Shown here piece by piece: positions 34,101 through 37,627 of a stretch of DNA of 64,000 nucleotides; positions within the stretch are counted from its first letter, which is position 1, and every line of letters begins with the position of its first letter. The translations under genes were made by a program, and so were the position numbers. Under the pieces are notes generated by a model, which saw nothing but the letters and a program-made list of their open reading frames with translations, ran no database searches and was not told where the DNA came from. The DNA comes from Asterias amurensis. Taxonomy: Eukaryota > Echinodermata > Asteroidea > Forcipulatida > Asteriidae. Location of the stretch: NCBI RefSeq assembly GCF_032118995.1, contig NC_092663.1, positions 9,858,001 to 9,922,000 of the forward strand. The letters run 5' to 3'.

Positions 34101-35570
34101 AGAAAATTCACTTCCCCAACACATCAAAGAAACCAAAATGGTTTATTTTACACGCTGCAAACTGCTTTTAAAACCAACCAAAAAGACCTAAGGTATGTCC
34201 TGATGTTTTAACCCTAGCACAGTCAGTCTGCTAGTGCTAAGGTCTCAAAACATCAGGGTCGGCCATTAACTATTTTTTGCAGTCTATTTTTGACTGGGCT
34301 TGTATATATGTATGGTAATCTCTTACTATGTAGGTGCAAGGCTTTTTGTTATTGAAGCGACGAAAATAACTGGAACTGTCAGCAGTTTAAGTCTCCATTG
34401 TGGATGTGTTGAAATTTGTATTTTACTAATCCTGTACTTTGTTTTTAAAGGAACACGTTGCCTTTGATGGGTCAAGTTGGTCTTTGAAAAGCTTTTGTAA
34501 CCGATTTTATAAAATGCACAGGGTAGAAAAATGTAAAAGTAGAATACAATGATCCACACAAACATGCCTCGAAATTGCACGGTTTTCCTTTTACCTAAGC
34601 GATTAACACGGTCGGCCATTAATGATTTACTCCCATAATATTTTATATTTTCAACATGAAAAGCAGAAGTTAGTACTACAGTACTGTAGTACATCCATAC
34701 ATTTATTTAAGCCTATTTAGGGGCCAACTTATTCATTTCAGTTTACAATTTACATGAACAGTCACCGTGGTCAAGTGGTTAGACTGCAGTCGACTGGCAA
34801 TGTGGGTTCAAATCCCCCAGCTAACCGCTGATTTCACAATGACTAGAATAAATATTGTCGTCTAGTTAATGATTAAAATGAATCACATTTTCTTGATTTA
34901 TGTAATTCATAATAAAAGATATTATTAAACCAATGTTTGTAAGAGAGAGATTGGCCGTTGCCAGCTTGGTGTTTATATCCCTTGTGGGAGTTTGCCGAGT
35001 TCCCATGATGGGAAGATCATTCAAACAAATAAACAAACACACGGACATTGTCATTACTCATTATAATTACTCAATAAGGTTTATCGCGATTCAGAAACGC
35101 ACTGCATTGTGGGAAGGAATATGGGGCGGTTACTATGCAGTTTGTATGACTTGCGCACGCAACACCTATACCTTTGGGTGGGTTCAACAGCGCCCTCTCT
35201 TGATATTTTGCTATTCACGATAAACCTTATTTCACTGTCATTTGCATTTCTACCTCCATGTTTTGGAGTGTAACTTGCCATCCATGTTTTGTAAACAAGG
35301 TATTTTGGTAAACACCCGGTCCAAATTATGCGTAAAATTACTTACTTCATTGAAATTACCAAAGACAAAAAGTCAATTATTTACAACCAGCAAAAAAGAC
35401 CACATAAACAACAAGCACCTATCTGTTGATAATTTTGTCCTACTTACCGTACTGTTGATACCCCACATTAGCACACTCAGCAACGGCTCGCTAGCCCTGA
35501 AAAGCTTCACTTTCTGTGGGACATGTTTCAGGTGCTTTTTTCTCTTTGACTTTGGCACCAAAGCAGCCAT
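1816..35570 (-). CDS. PIP4K2: Phosphatidylinositol-5-phosphate 4-kinase type II (PIP4K2), 5' four coding exons, partial
   Basis: The enzyme phosphorylates PI5P at the 4 position to make PI(4,5)P2, in cytoplasm, endomembranes and nucleus. Coding exons on the minus strand are 35448-35570, 32560-32657, 17032-17128 and 1816-1968; all junctions are GT-AG and phases agree (0, 2, 0, 0), giving 157 codons. Residue landmarks typical of the animal family are [14 protein letters not shown] (about 24-37), [21 protein letters not shown] (43-63), [20 protein letters not shown] (78-97) and [21 protein letters not shown] (136-156). The last block includes the N-lobe lysine-containing strand VKTI. The catalytic and activation-loop parts lie off the left edge. 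[12 protein letters not shown] was chosen as the start because it is the first ATG in an open exon and precedes the conserved block by about the usual distance. Introns reach about 15 kb and are full of repeats. The type II assignment rests on [14 protein letters not shown] and the EYHK end; a type I kinase fits less well. Confidence 0.93.
2150..2275 (-). repeat. CGATCAG-hairpin repeat, copy 1 (decayed hairpin)
   Basis: On the minus strand it reads CCAGAAGACGATCAGAGCAT, then GAAACGTCGAGTTGAAACC, then the small hairpin GGTTCTTTTCAGAACC. The same block recurs at 13742-13850 and 51855-51982, and in foldback form at 8136-8319. In this copy the second arm of the central hairpin has decayed. Confidence 0.7.
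2838..2965 (-). repeat. MITE family B, end fragment
   Basis: Contains the inverse of the family-B right arm: the words TTACAGAAGGTAATGGTGAAAGAC and CTTGAAATATTATTCCA occur inverted in the full copy at 3025-3400. It starts TTTAAAGCCGTTGGACACTTTC. It is roughly one third of an element, just upstream of the full copy, so the locus may hold a partial duplication. Confidence 0.55.
3025..3400. mobile_element. MITE family B, full copy
   Basis: Ends are TTTAAGCCATTATACACTTTCGG and the inverse CGAAAGTGTATAATGGCTTTAA. A second, nearly identical copy lies at 32930-33310 in the same orientation. Both contain the central palindrome TTCTCGCTATCGAGAA. There is no coding capacity. About 376 bp; non-autonomous DNA transposon. 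Confidence 0.8.
3401..4351. other. Intronic sequence with nothing recognised
   Basis: Unique-looking AT-rich DNA inside PIP4K2 intron 3. The open frames at 3848-4078 and 4149-4448 show no domain-like sequence, no flanking splice sites and no relation to the kinase gene. Confidence 0.5.
4352..4920. repeat. Direct-repeat pair enclosing a palindromic element
   Basis: A segment starting TATTATTAGCAGAGTGGGGAC at about 4352 is repeated at about 4821, both followed by an A-rich stretch with AACACAAAAGGA and then CATTGAAATC. Between them, 4549-4790 has terminal inverted repeats of about 40 bp (left CCACAGTAATGGACCCTTCC, right ending GGGTCTATTGCTGTGG). The inner palindromic unit looks like a separate insertion. 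A fragment of the same inverted repeat (TTTTATGGGAAGGGCAAAT) recurs at about 30167. Confidence 0.6.
5119..6057. mobile_element. Inverted-repeat element with an internal minisatellite
   Basis: The left end CAGAGCTGCCAAC (5119-5131) and right end GTTTGCAGCTCTG (6045-6057) are inverted repeats matching at 12 of 13 positions. GCATAG flanks both sides (5113-5118 and 6058-6063), a plausible target-site duplication. The CAG...CTG ends suggest hAT-like ancestry, although hAT normally duplicates 8 bp and only 6 match here. Most of the interior is the 75-bp array described separately. A relative at 14605-14870 has the same left end but no expanded array. Confidence 0.7.
5230..6044 (+). repeat. 75-bp tandem repeat, 11 units
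   Basis: Each unit contains TTCAAAATTGAGCATGGAAA, GATTGGTTTATTTTCAGGGA and CACACTCAGGGAGAGTTCA. As 75 is divisible by three, frames stay open through the array and give artificial long ORFs (25-residue repeats). Variants mark a higher order: units 2-4 (SKN, SGN with FRGL, SGN with FREI when translated) recur as units 5-7, so a 225-bp block was duplicated. I see no evidence that it is translated. Confidence 0.9.
6064..6429. other. Intronic sequence with nothing recognised
   Basis: Plain AT-rich DNA between two repeat loci inside PIP4K2 intron 3. No repeat partner, RNA gene or coding exon was noticed here. Confidence 0.4.
6430..6670. repeat. Cluster of TGATGTTTCGACCCTAGCAGAGT motifs
   Basis: At least three near-copies of GACGTTTCGAACCTAGCGG / GATGTTTCGACCCTAGCAG occur with GCAGAGTCTTTCTT spacers, plus inverse-complement pieces (CTGCTAGGGTTGAAACA). 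The same motif family is found at about 13575-13660, 34190-34265 and 48180-48345. It seems to be the end region of a dispersed repeat, with arms in both orientations. Confidence 0.55.
6969..7095 (-). repeat. MITE family A, half copy
   Basis: Carries the family-A arm in reverse: ATTGAGCTCAAATTTTCACA, GGTTTGTTATTTTGTGCATA and GTGTCCAGTGTCTTTAAA. The left half of the element is missing. Confidence 0.65.
7125..7465 (+). repeat. Dispersed repeat, partner of 26705-27105
   Basis: The words CAGTTGCTGGCAGTGT, AGCACTT.ATGTAAT, CAAGA.AATAGTGAAAAAC and CTCCAAACGGGA appear in the same order and orientation at 26740-26930. No terminal inverted repeats were noticed. The family is unassigned. Confidence 0.55.
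7466..8135. other. Intronic sequence with nothing recognised
   Basis: AT-rich DNA. The open frames at 7633-7836 and 7859-8050 lack recognisable domains. Confidence 0.4.
8136..8319. mobile_element. Foldback element related to the CGATCAG-hairpin repeat
   Basis: TGTTAATCTCTTTTTGAGTAG at 8136 is mirrored by CTACTCAAAAGAGATTAACA ending at 8319, and the arms continue inward (GTTGGTTCTGA / TCAGAACCAAC). In the middle the minus strand reads CCTGAAGCCAATCAGAGC followed by CACTGATCGAAACGTTGAG, corresponding to the core of the repeat at 2150, 13742 and 51855. It is therefore a palindromic version of that repeat. Confidence 0.75.
8655..8916 (+). repeat. Tandem duplication, about 130 bp x 2
   Basis: Two direct copies of a unit beginning GACTTTCTTCTTTGCATTCTG and ending near ACATGTTTTAAAA.TGAGTGG. 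They differ at a handful of positions (GAATATC/GAGTATC, CTTATC/CCCATC) and by a short insertion of TA in the second copy. A second tandem array begins directly after it. Confidence 0.85.
8917..9478 (+). repeat. Tandem repeat, about 195 bp x 3
   Basis: Three direct units beginning near TAGATTGCCAGACTTGT, with landmarks CGCTC.GTCGTGA, GTCCAGTGTAATTCGAGC and ATGCAGCCAAGTAGTCAT, each ending in a T-run of different length before AACAGTTTGGTTG. The third unit has lost an internal block (the CATGAAAGCCACTGG part). Variable T-runs suggest ongoing slippage. Confidence 0.88.
9479..9960 (-). repeat. Dispersed repeat related to 22430-22680
   Basis: Shared order of words with the other locus: GGAATACACAATCTGAGAAA versus GGATTACACGATCTGAGAAA, CTCTCT.TAAAACCA, ATTCTTTT, TTGTTTCTCA and TCAACAGCTG...AGTGCTTC. 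No clear termini were found, so limits are approximate. Confidence 0.5.
10209..10462. mobile_element. MITE family G, palindromic element
   Basis: Left end AGGGCCCAATTTCATG and right end CATGAAATTGGGCCCA are perfect inverse complements. Inside are repeated GCTTACGGTAAGC-type palindromes. Related sequence is seen at about 11056-11280, 26405-26665, 28990-29120 and 46960-47065, all rich in GCTTACC/GGTAAGC words next to GAAAT.GG.CC. Confidence 0.75.
10500..10800 (+). mobile_element. tRNA-derived SINE, family 2
   Basis: The head has an RNA polymerase III A box (GGTCTAGTTGGTGTGAC) and a B box (GGGTTCGAATCCC), followed by a body with TACTGAGTATACAGTGCTAGC and AAACCAA. A piece of the body also precedes the head (AAAAACCAAAATTGATATTCC), so the unit appears partly tandem, as in the copy at 24979-25460. 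It cannot fold as a whole tRNA, so it is not a tRNA gene. Confidence 0.7.
11056..11280. repeat. MITE family G, degraded copy
   Basis: Contains TTTATGGCTCTGCTCACC at the left and GCTTACGGTAGATGTACCATG at the right, plus GTGCAAGCACTGAATTTTTGCGC and CAAGCGCCAATTCTTTGC words of the family. The arms have diverged. Confidence 0.5.
11281..11699 (-). pseudogene. LINE (CR1/L2-like) 3'-end remnant
   Basis: On the minus strand the frame 11699-11424 resembles the C-terminal tail of CR1/L2-like LINE proteins, with [19 protein letters not shown] and [10 protein letters not shown]. This is followed by a stop and a short 3' UTR containing a CGCATAGGGACCTC hairpin and GCGCTATATAAGAATGG, then AT-rich repeats. 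The 3' UTR is present twice (11281-11350 and 11361-11429). The element is 5'-truncated, as is usual for LINEs. The larger LINE at 22735 has the same protein tail style. Confidence 0.78.
11945..12277 (+). mobile_element. Two tandem GGGAGACTTT inverted-repeat elements
   Basis: Unit 1 (about 11945-12106) and unit 2 (12118-12277) both begin CAATGGGAGACTTTTGG and end CGTCTCAAAAGTCTCC, so the ends are inverse complements. The interior includes TTCTCGCCAG, GAGCATGTGC and AGAGCCGCAAAAAAGGA. The joint between them reads CTGCAATAACGATATTGTTC, and CTGCAATAACAATG follows unit 2. Each unit is about 160 bp. A third copy is at 1619-1808, reversed. Confidence 0.75.
12338..13570. other. Intronic sequence with nothing recognised
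   Basis: About 1.2 kb of AT-rich DNA within PIP4K2 intron 3. The frames at 12588-13001 and 13133-13435 contain no motif I know and no plausible splice environment. Confidence 0.4.
13575..13660. repeat. TTTTGACCCTAGCAGAG motif copy
   Basis: GGAAACGTTTTGACCCTAGC, then AGAGAGCTTTCCTCCGAGAGG, matches the family seen in the 6430-6670 cluster. It lies 80 bp upstream of a CGATCAG-hairpin repeat. Confidence 0.45.
13742..13850 (-). repeat. CGATCAG-hairpin repeat, copy with intact hairpin
   Basis: The minus strand carries CCAGAAGA, then a perfect 7-bp stem CGATCAG/CTGATCG (13829-13835 with 13816-13822) around a 6-nt loop, then AAACGTCGAGTTG, then GGTTCGTTTCAGAACC. It is the best-preserved hairpin of this family in the window. 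Confidence 0.75.
14120..14582. mobile_element. Inverted-repeat element with T-rich and A-rich arms
   Basis: The left arm TAAGGCCACATAAAAAAC, AAAAATTGTTGATCGTC is mirrored on the right by GACGATCAACAATTTCTTT, TTTTTTATGGGGCCTAA. The interior includes a T-run at 14187-14210, an A-run, and no coding sequence. Limits are set by the matching GGCC ends. Confidence 0.65.
14605..14870 (+). repeat. Unexpanded relative of the 5119-6057 element
   Basis: Starts AGAGCTGCCAACATTTGCAT, as the 5119 element does, continues with CAATCAGGGAGATATTCAGAA and AACAGGGAGATTGTCAAACTGG, and reaches ACATGGAAAGATTGGTCCCT, roughly a single array unit. The right terminal repeat could not be found. Confidence 0.65.
14871..15983. 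other. Intronic sequence with nothing recognised
   Basis: About 1.1 kb of AT-rich DNA. The overlapping open frames at 15479-15745 and 15487-15711 show no domain. Confidence 0.4.
16036..16119 (+). repeat. (ATT)n microsatellite, about 28 units
   Basis: An uninterrupted ATT/TTA run of about 84 bp. It produces spurious poly-Tyr, poly-Leu and poly-Asn open frames. Confidence 0.97.
16561..16790. mobile_element. MITE with perfect 27-bp terminal inverted repeats
   Basis: CATAAGCCTTTTTGAGGTAT followed by GGCGGAC at the left is exactly the inverse complement of the right end GTCCGCC, ATACCTCAAAAAGGCTTATG. The 230-bp interior is non-coding. The perfect arms suggest recent insertion. Confidence 0.85.
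17032..17128 (-). CDS. PIP4K2: PIP4K2 coding exon 3
   Basis: Completes codon 74 and covers residues 75-106: [17 protein letters not shown], then [15 protein letters not shown]. The acceptor is TTGCAATTGTAG after a pyrimidine-rich tract; the donor is GTTTGT. 97 nt, phase 2 in and phase 0 out. The EYCP and RNLRERF words are hallmarks of the PIP kinase N-terminal dimerisation region. Confidence 0.95.
18343..18640 (-). repeat. LINE 3'-end remnant
   Basis: Minus-strand 3' UTR landmarks CTGAGCGCTTAGAGACTTTC and GTTAGGCGCTATAGAAATAC followed by an ATT run match the 3'-end style of the LINEs at 22735 and 11281. Upstream, a frame with LWNTSNK and FKSSH-like words is broken. It is too degraded to classify further. 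Confidence 0.55.
19318..19452. mobile_element. Foldback family D (AGTTAGGACTAGT), copy 1
   Basis: TTGATTTCACACAGAGCTAGG on the left mirrors CTAACTCTTTGTGAAATCCA on the right, and the middle carries CCTAAGTTAGGACGAGTTAC with CTCGAGATAAGACTAGTCC. Other copies are at about 33755-33897, 39395-39550 and 43365-43518. It is about 140 bp, nearly all self-complementary. Confidence 0.8.
19503..19977. mobile_element. Inverted-repeat element with GGTTTAAC interior
   Basis: Left end GGGTGCGTTCAGACA and right end TGTCTGAACATACCC are inverse complements at 13 of 15 positions. The interior is filled with GGTTTAACTC / GAGTTAAACC words in both orientations. About 475 bp and non-coding. TAT flanks both ends, too short to prove a target duplication. 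Confidence 0.7.
20042..20337 (+). repeat. Tandem duplication, about 152 bp x 2
   Basis: Two almost identical direct copies of a unit starting GTTGGTTTCCTCCAAACTTT and ending CTGGGCAAGAATTCTG. Differences are very few (CAGCAG versus CAGAAG), so the duplication is young. Confidence 0.9.
21114..21497. mobile_element. Foldback family C, full palindrome
   Basis: TTTAAAGGAACACGTTGCC at the left is mirrored by GGCAACGTGTTACTTTAA at the right, and the self-complementarity runs to the centre, where ACTCCCATAAATGGCCGAC pairs with CGGTTGGCCATTTATGGGAGT. The 384 bp is essentially one hairpin. A second copy is at 48600-48992 and a left half at 34444-34640. It gives overlapping spurious ORFs on both strands. 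Confidence 0.88.
22034..22419. mobile_element. MITE family A, full copy
   Basis: Begins TTAAAGGCAGTGGACACTAT and ends AATAGTGTCCACTGCCTTTAA. The interior order is inverted compared with the copy at 682-1069, so it sits in the opposite orientation. It has the central GAGACCTCAAGTT palindrome. Confidence 0.82.
22430..22680 (-). repeat. Dispersed repeat related to 9479-9960
   Basis: Shares GATCTGAGAAA, CTCTCTAAAACCATATTCTT, GAACTGTTTCTCA and TCAACAGCTG with the earlier locus. It directly follows a family-A MITE. Confidence 0.5.
22735..23915 (-). pseudogene. LINE (CR1/L2-like group) reverse transcriptase, 5'-truncated
   Basis: A single open frame on the minus strand (23913-22819, 364 residues) holds the C-terminal half of a non-LTR reverse transcriptase. 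It has [18 protein letters not shown] (motif 4 region), the catalytic YADD in [13 protein letters not shown], the [19 protein letters not shown] block, and the conserved tail with [13 protein letters not shown] and [11 protein letters not shown] short 3' UTR follows with a GCGCTCTGTTCTCCGTAGAGCGC hairpin and TATATAAATG before an ATT-rich tail. The N-terminal endonuclease and early RT motifs are absent because the element is 5'-truncated at about 23915. No internal stop in 364 codons suggests a fairly recent insertion. Its own promoter is absent, so it is probably dead. Confidence 0.92.
23920..24389. other. Intronic sequence with an unassigned open frame
   Basis: A 149-codon open frame (24023-24472, plus strand) contains no motif I recognise and ends inside a tandem duplication. 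I treat it as chance, though it could be an old mobile-element fragment. Confidence 0.3.
24390..24670 (+). repeat. Tandem duplication, about 135 bp x 2
   Basis: Both copies contain GCAGCAAGTTCCAACCAAGC/ACAGCAAGTTCC, GGATCCAGAACTTGGGG, CCTGCCATCTTT and ATCAATAGTGGAGAATTTGC. The copies differ at several positions. Confidence 0.85.
24979..25460 (-). mobile_element. SINE family 2, tandemly duplicated, nested insertion
   Basis: Flanked by the 12-bp direct repeat ACCAGTATTCTC (24967-24978 and 25461-25472), a good target-site duplication. It contains two head-to-tail copies of a tRNA-derived unit; on the minus strand each has TAGTCTAGTTGGTAAGA (A box) and GGGTTCGAATCCCACC or a variant (B box), then CAGTGCTAACACACATCGG. 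The copies are separated by a stretch with GCTGCCAAAACATAGGATTC. Confidence 0.85.
25649..26036. mobile_element. hAT-like MITE rich in ATCGATATCGC words
   Basis: Ends are TTAAGCTTGGGCGATATC and GATATCGCCCAAGCTT, flanked by ACAGCCTG (25641-25648 and 26037-26044), an 8-bp duplication as hAT elements make. The subterminal parts are dense in TATCGCGATA words. The core contains GACATCTTGCACCCCATAGG and GAAGACTGATGATGTC. A second copy, reversed, is in the SUMO 3' flank at 42889-43277. Confidence 0.85.
26405..26665. repeat. MITE family G copy
   Basis: GGGCCCCTAATTCATAGCGC at the left mirrors GCAGTGCTATGAAACTGG at the right, with GCTTAACGGTAAGC and GTGCTTACGG words inside. Confidence 0.6.
26705..27105 (+). 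repeat. Dispersed repeat, partner of 7125-7465
   Basis: Same orientation and word order as the first copy: CAGTTGCTGGCAGTG, TCGGCCATCTGG, CTCCAAACGGGAAA, and a tail with GACCGTATAAGTTT.ATGTAAA. No terminal symmetry was noticed. Confidence 0.55.
28081..28575 (+). repeat. 15-bp minisatellite, about 32 units
   Basis: The unit GTTCCTGGCCTTGGT repeats across almost 500 bp with scattered variants (CTAGCC, CTTGCC, CTGGAC). Perfect units cluster at about 28225-28340; the edges are more diverged. Being divisible by three, it yields repetitive frames such as GLGVP and FLALV. There is no sign of a collagen-like gene: flanking frames close quickly and there are no splice sites. Confidence 0.95.
28605..28879. 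mobile_element. Foldback element inserted at the minisatellite edge
   Basis: GGTAGACGGAAAAGGAGACC at the left is mirrored by GGTCTCCTTTTCCGTCTACC at the right; arms of about 130 bp run inward through TAATTCATGT and GTCGGGTCAGATGTCAAAT. The centre has AATCGAGGCAAAG/CTTTGCCTCGATT. Minisatellite-like sequence resumes right after it (GTTCCTGGCCCTGG), so it seems to have landed in the array. Confidence 0.88.
28990..29120. repeat. MITE family G fragment
   Basis: Contains CTCAGCAAAAAGATGCAGGATACCA and GCTTAAAAGCAACTCTATGAAATTGGGAC. The same pair of words recurs, reversed in part, at 46930-47065. Confidence 0.45.
30242..30323 (+). repeat. Short tandem duplication, about 42 bp x 2
   Basis: AAAAGG.GGTTGTTCATTGGCC with AATCCTGTGTGAC.CGCAT occurs twice head to tail. 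Each copy contains the palindrome ATTGGCCAAT. Confidence 0.85.
31684..31870. mobile_element. Foldback family F (GAATGCGAA), copy 1
   Basis: Left CCCAGTTCATACTTCATGCG and right TAAAGTATGAACCGGGCTTT are inverse complements with few mismatches. The interior has GACGTCA and TTCGCA words. A second copy is at 41838-42022. About 190 bp. Confidence 0.75.
32560..32657 (-). CDS. PIP4K2: PIP4K2 coding exon 2
   Basis: Residues 42-73 plus two bases of codon 74. It includes [18 protein letters not shown] and [14 protein letters not shown]. The acceptor is TTTCTTTGCAG; the donor is GTAAGT. 98 nt, phase 0 in and phase 2 out. This is the most family-specific part seen in the window. Confidence 0.96.
32930..33310. 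mobile_element. MITE family B, second full copy
   Basis: TTTAAGCCATTATACACTTT and the inverse end as at 3025-3400, same orientation. Differs by a 23-nt A-run near the right end (33259-33281) and a few substitutions. Confidence 0.82.
33755..33897. mobile_element. Foldback family D, copy 2
   Basis: GTCGATTCCAAAAAGAAATAG through CTAGTCCTAATTAGGACTAG to TTTTTGTGAAATCCAGCC, nearly fully self-complementary. Confidence 0.72.
34190..34265. repeat. TGATGTTTTAACCCTAGCAC motif copy
   Basis: GTCCTGATGTTTTAACCCTAG is followed by its near-inverse CTAGTGCTAAGGTCTCAAAAC with ATCAGGG, making a short imperfect palindrome of the family found at 6430 and 48180. Confidence 0.5.
34444..34640. repeat. Foldback family C, left half only
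   Basis: Starts TTTAAAGGAACACGTTGCC and runs to CGGCCATTAATGATTTACTCC, i.e. one arm of the palindrome at 21114-21497. The mirror arm is missing. Confidence 0.75.
34756..34850 (+). mobile_element. tRNA-like SINE head, third type
   Basis: GTCACCGTGGTCAAGTGGTT (A-box region) and GGGTTCAAATCCCCCAGC (B-box region) are correctly ordered, but the anticodon arm does not form and the acceptor ends do not pair. I read it as a SINE head, not a tRNA gene. Confidence 0.55.
35448..35570 (-). CDS. PIP4K2: PIP4K2 coding exon 1 with start codon
   Basis: Residues 1-41: a basic start ([16 protein letters not shown]), then [23 protein letters not shown] is at 35568-35570; the donor is GTAAGT. 123 nt, phase 0. 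The basic N-terminus followed by VKLFRAS is the usual family pattern. Confidence 0.95.
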
Positions 35571-37615
35571 TTTAAGATTTCAGGGCCTGGCCCCACGAGA
35601 AAATAAGTGGGGAAAACACTGTCAAGGTTGTGTGGACGAATTGCCGCTGGTTGTTTAGGAAATGAAGAAAAACACAGCTTTATTTGTAGAGGAGATAACG
35701 ACTTCTTACTCACACACCACTGTCAAACGCAGGAATTAAACGGGCTGGGTTTTGCCCATAAATTTAAGTCGGGTTCCTTGAACCCAAAAGATTCGAAATA
35801 CACACAGCTTGTTTCTGAGAGCCAGACTAAGTGCAGATGAGCAGCGGACGCCGCGCACCGGAAATTACCGAGGGGAACTTGCAGTTGGTGATTTTCTGGA
35901 TTATTTTCTCAACAATAATGCCATTAAAATAAAAATAATTCTAATACAAGTAAGATAATGTTATTTAGAGTATCATCCAAACAATTACAGTTTAATTGAG
36001 GGGGGGGGGGGGGCGTCACCTACACAAAAAACAAATAATTATTATAGCGAAGGCATCCCACTTTTTATAGAATGGTAATGTTCATCACCGATGTTGGCGC
36101 CCTATAGGTTTACGATCAATCTTTTAAAACTTCTTCTGAGCCGCCGCGCTCGCGATGATGAAGAAAGGACTTCAGAGGCTCGATTGTAATTATGAAAAGT
36201 GGGGCGGCAGCAGCAGACTCAGGACGGCCCCATCAAAAGCTCTGGATTTCGTAAAATTTGCTGTTGCGTTATTTTGGAAGTTTCTTGATTGAGTGTAATT
36301 GTTACTACTTCAAGTGGCCTATTGATTGGGGTGGAGACAACTTTGTTTTGTTTCTTTCGAAGAAAAATATTCAGCTGGCCTACACTTGTTGTTGGTTTAC
36401 CTGTCAGTTTATTCTCAATGAACTAACGATTAAAAGTTGGTTATTAAAAATACGGGATATTGAACTTCTTGCCAAAGCGTATGCAGTGTTGGTACCAGAG
36501 TCTACACCCGTGTGTGTGTGTGTTGTGTGCGCGCGCGTGCTAGTCCGAATTTTGCGGCGTTTTACACTTTCGTCCCGAATTTTTTTAAAACGGCAAAACA
36601 GCTTATATTTATTCAGTTACTGCTATCAAAAAATGGAAACTTGACAGCGTTTGGAAGTATAGTTCGGGTTGGGGTTTCCCATTTTTAGCTCATTAATCAG
36701 GTGTGATCATTCACTGTGTATGTGGATTGCTGCTTGTATCACCGGGCCGACAGCAGTGTGCTCATTTCGGGAGCGACTGGTGGAGAGAGAAAATTACACT
36801 TTTCCATGTTGAATGGAAACCAAGGGAAGGGAAAAAAAAAGGAAATCACCTCAATCCAAAATGGAATTCGAATACAAGATTTTTTTTTAAATAAAAATAT
36901 AAGTGGGGAGAGGTTGTGAAAAGGAAGATGCTCCCGGATGCATTTTTGAGAATGTGTGATGTCATTGCAAGCGGGTCTATTATAGTTTTGGAGGGCGATA
37001 CAAGTTGCGTTGCATGGGCAAGGGCCGAAAAGGCCAAGAGCAGAGGCAATCGCTCATCCTATGGGATGCTTGGTTAGATGGTTAGACACCAAAGAGTGAT
37101 GAGCAAAAGAAAAAAGGACAAACAATATTCTTCCAGTAATTACAATAACTAGAAAAAGCATTGTCGCAAAATGAAATTCTCAATTTGTTATAATTCTTTG
37201 TGTTAATTTGTATTACAAAAGCATCAACAACTTGGACACAACAATGTTGATTGACTTGCCGCGGCCTGCTGCTGCTGCATAGCGCCCTCTATATCCTCTG
37301 TTTGTTTTCCTGTGTCGCAGACAAAGAACCCAATCAATTATTATTTAGTTCCTACCACATGTGGGGGACCCGAAGTGATCGTAGGAAACGAATAACTGTT
37401 CACGGGGGTTCCCGCGTTTCTGAGAATGAGTGGTTTGTAATCCTTTTGACCTTCGTGCGTGAAGCGGTCGGGAACCAGTTAAAAGCGCATCATTTTGTTT
37501 CGGAAACTGTGCACTTGCATTGCACTGTGTGTGTACTGTGTGTGAGATTGACTCGTTGCATGTTTTGTGTACAATCCACATGTAGCACAGAAAACAACCA
37601 CACAAGTCAAACAAA
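35571..37615. promoter_or_regulatory. Divergent intergenic region between PIP4K2 and SUMO
   Basis: The two start codons face away from each other across 2,045 bp. Both 5' UTRs and promoters must lie here or in unseen upstream exons. It is less repeat-laden than its surroundings. A G-run is at about 36001-36013 and a GTGTGTGTG...GCGCGCGTGC stretch at about 36511-36540. I could not identify a TATA box or initiator with confidence. The frames at 36258-36644 and 37251-37706 have no recognisable protein. Confidence 0.5.
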
Positions 37616-37627
37616 ATGTCAGAACAG
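37616..37627 (+). CDS. SUMO: SUMO exon 1 (MSEQ)
   Basis: Twelve coding bases followed by donor GTACGG. The four-residue first coding exon is typical of animal SUMO genes. Context ACAAAATGTC. Confidence 0.88.

Larger units (their letters stand above)
32658..35447 (-). other. PIP4K2: PIP4K2 intron 1, 2.8 kb
   Basis: Runs from donor GTAAGT (35447 downwards) to acceptor TTTGCAG. It contains MITE B (32930-33310), foldback D (33755-33897), a half foldback C and a SINE head. Nothing is recognised in 33311-33750, 33900-34190 and 34855-35440. Confidence 0.8.

Noticed and set aside
34756..34850. Possible tRNA gene
   Set aside because: B box present, but the cloverleaf fails in the anticodon arm and acceptor stem.
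36258..36644. 128-codon frame in the divergent promoter region
   Set aside because: No domain, no conserved word and no matching splice sites; probably chance.
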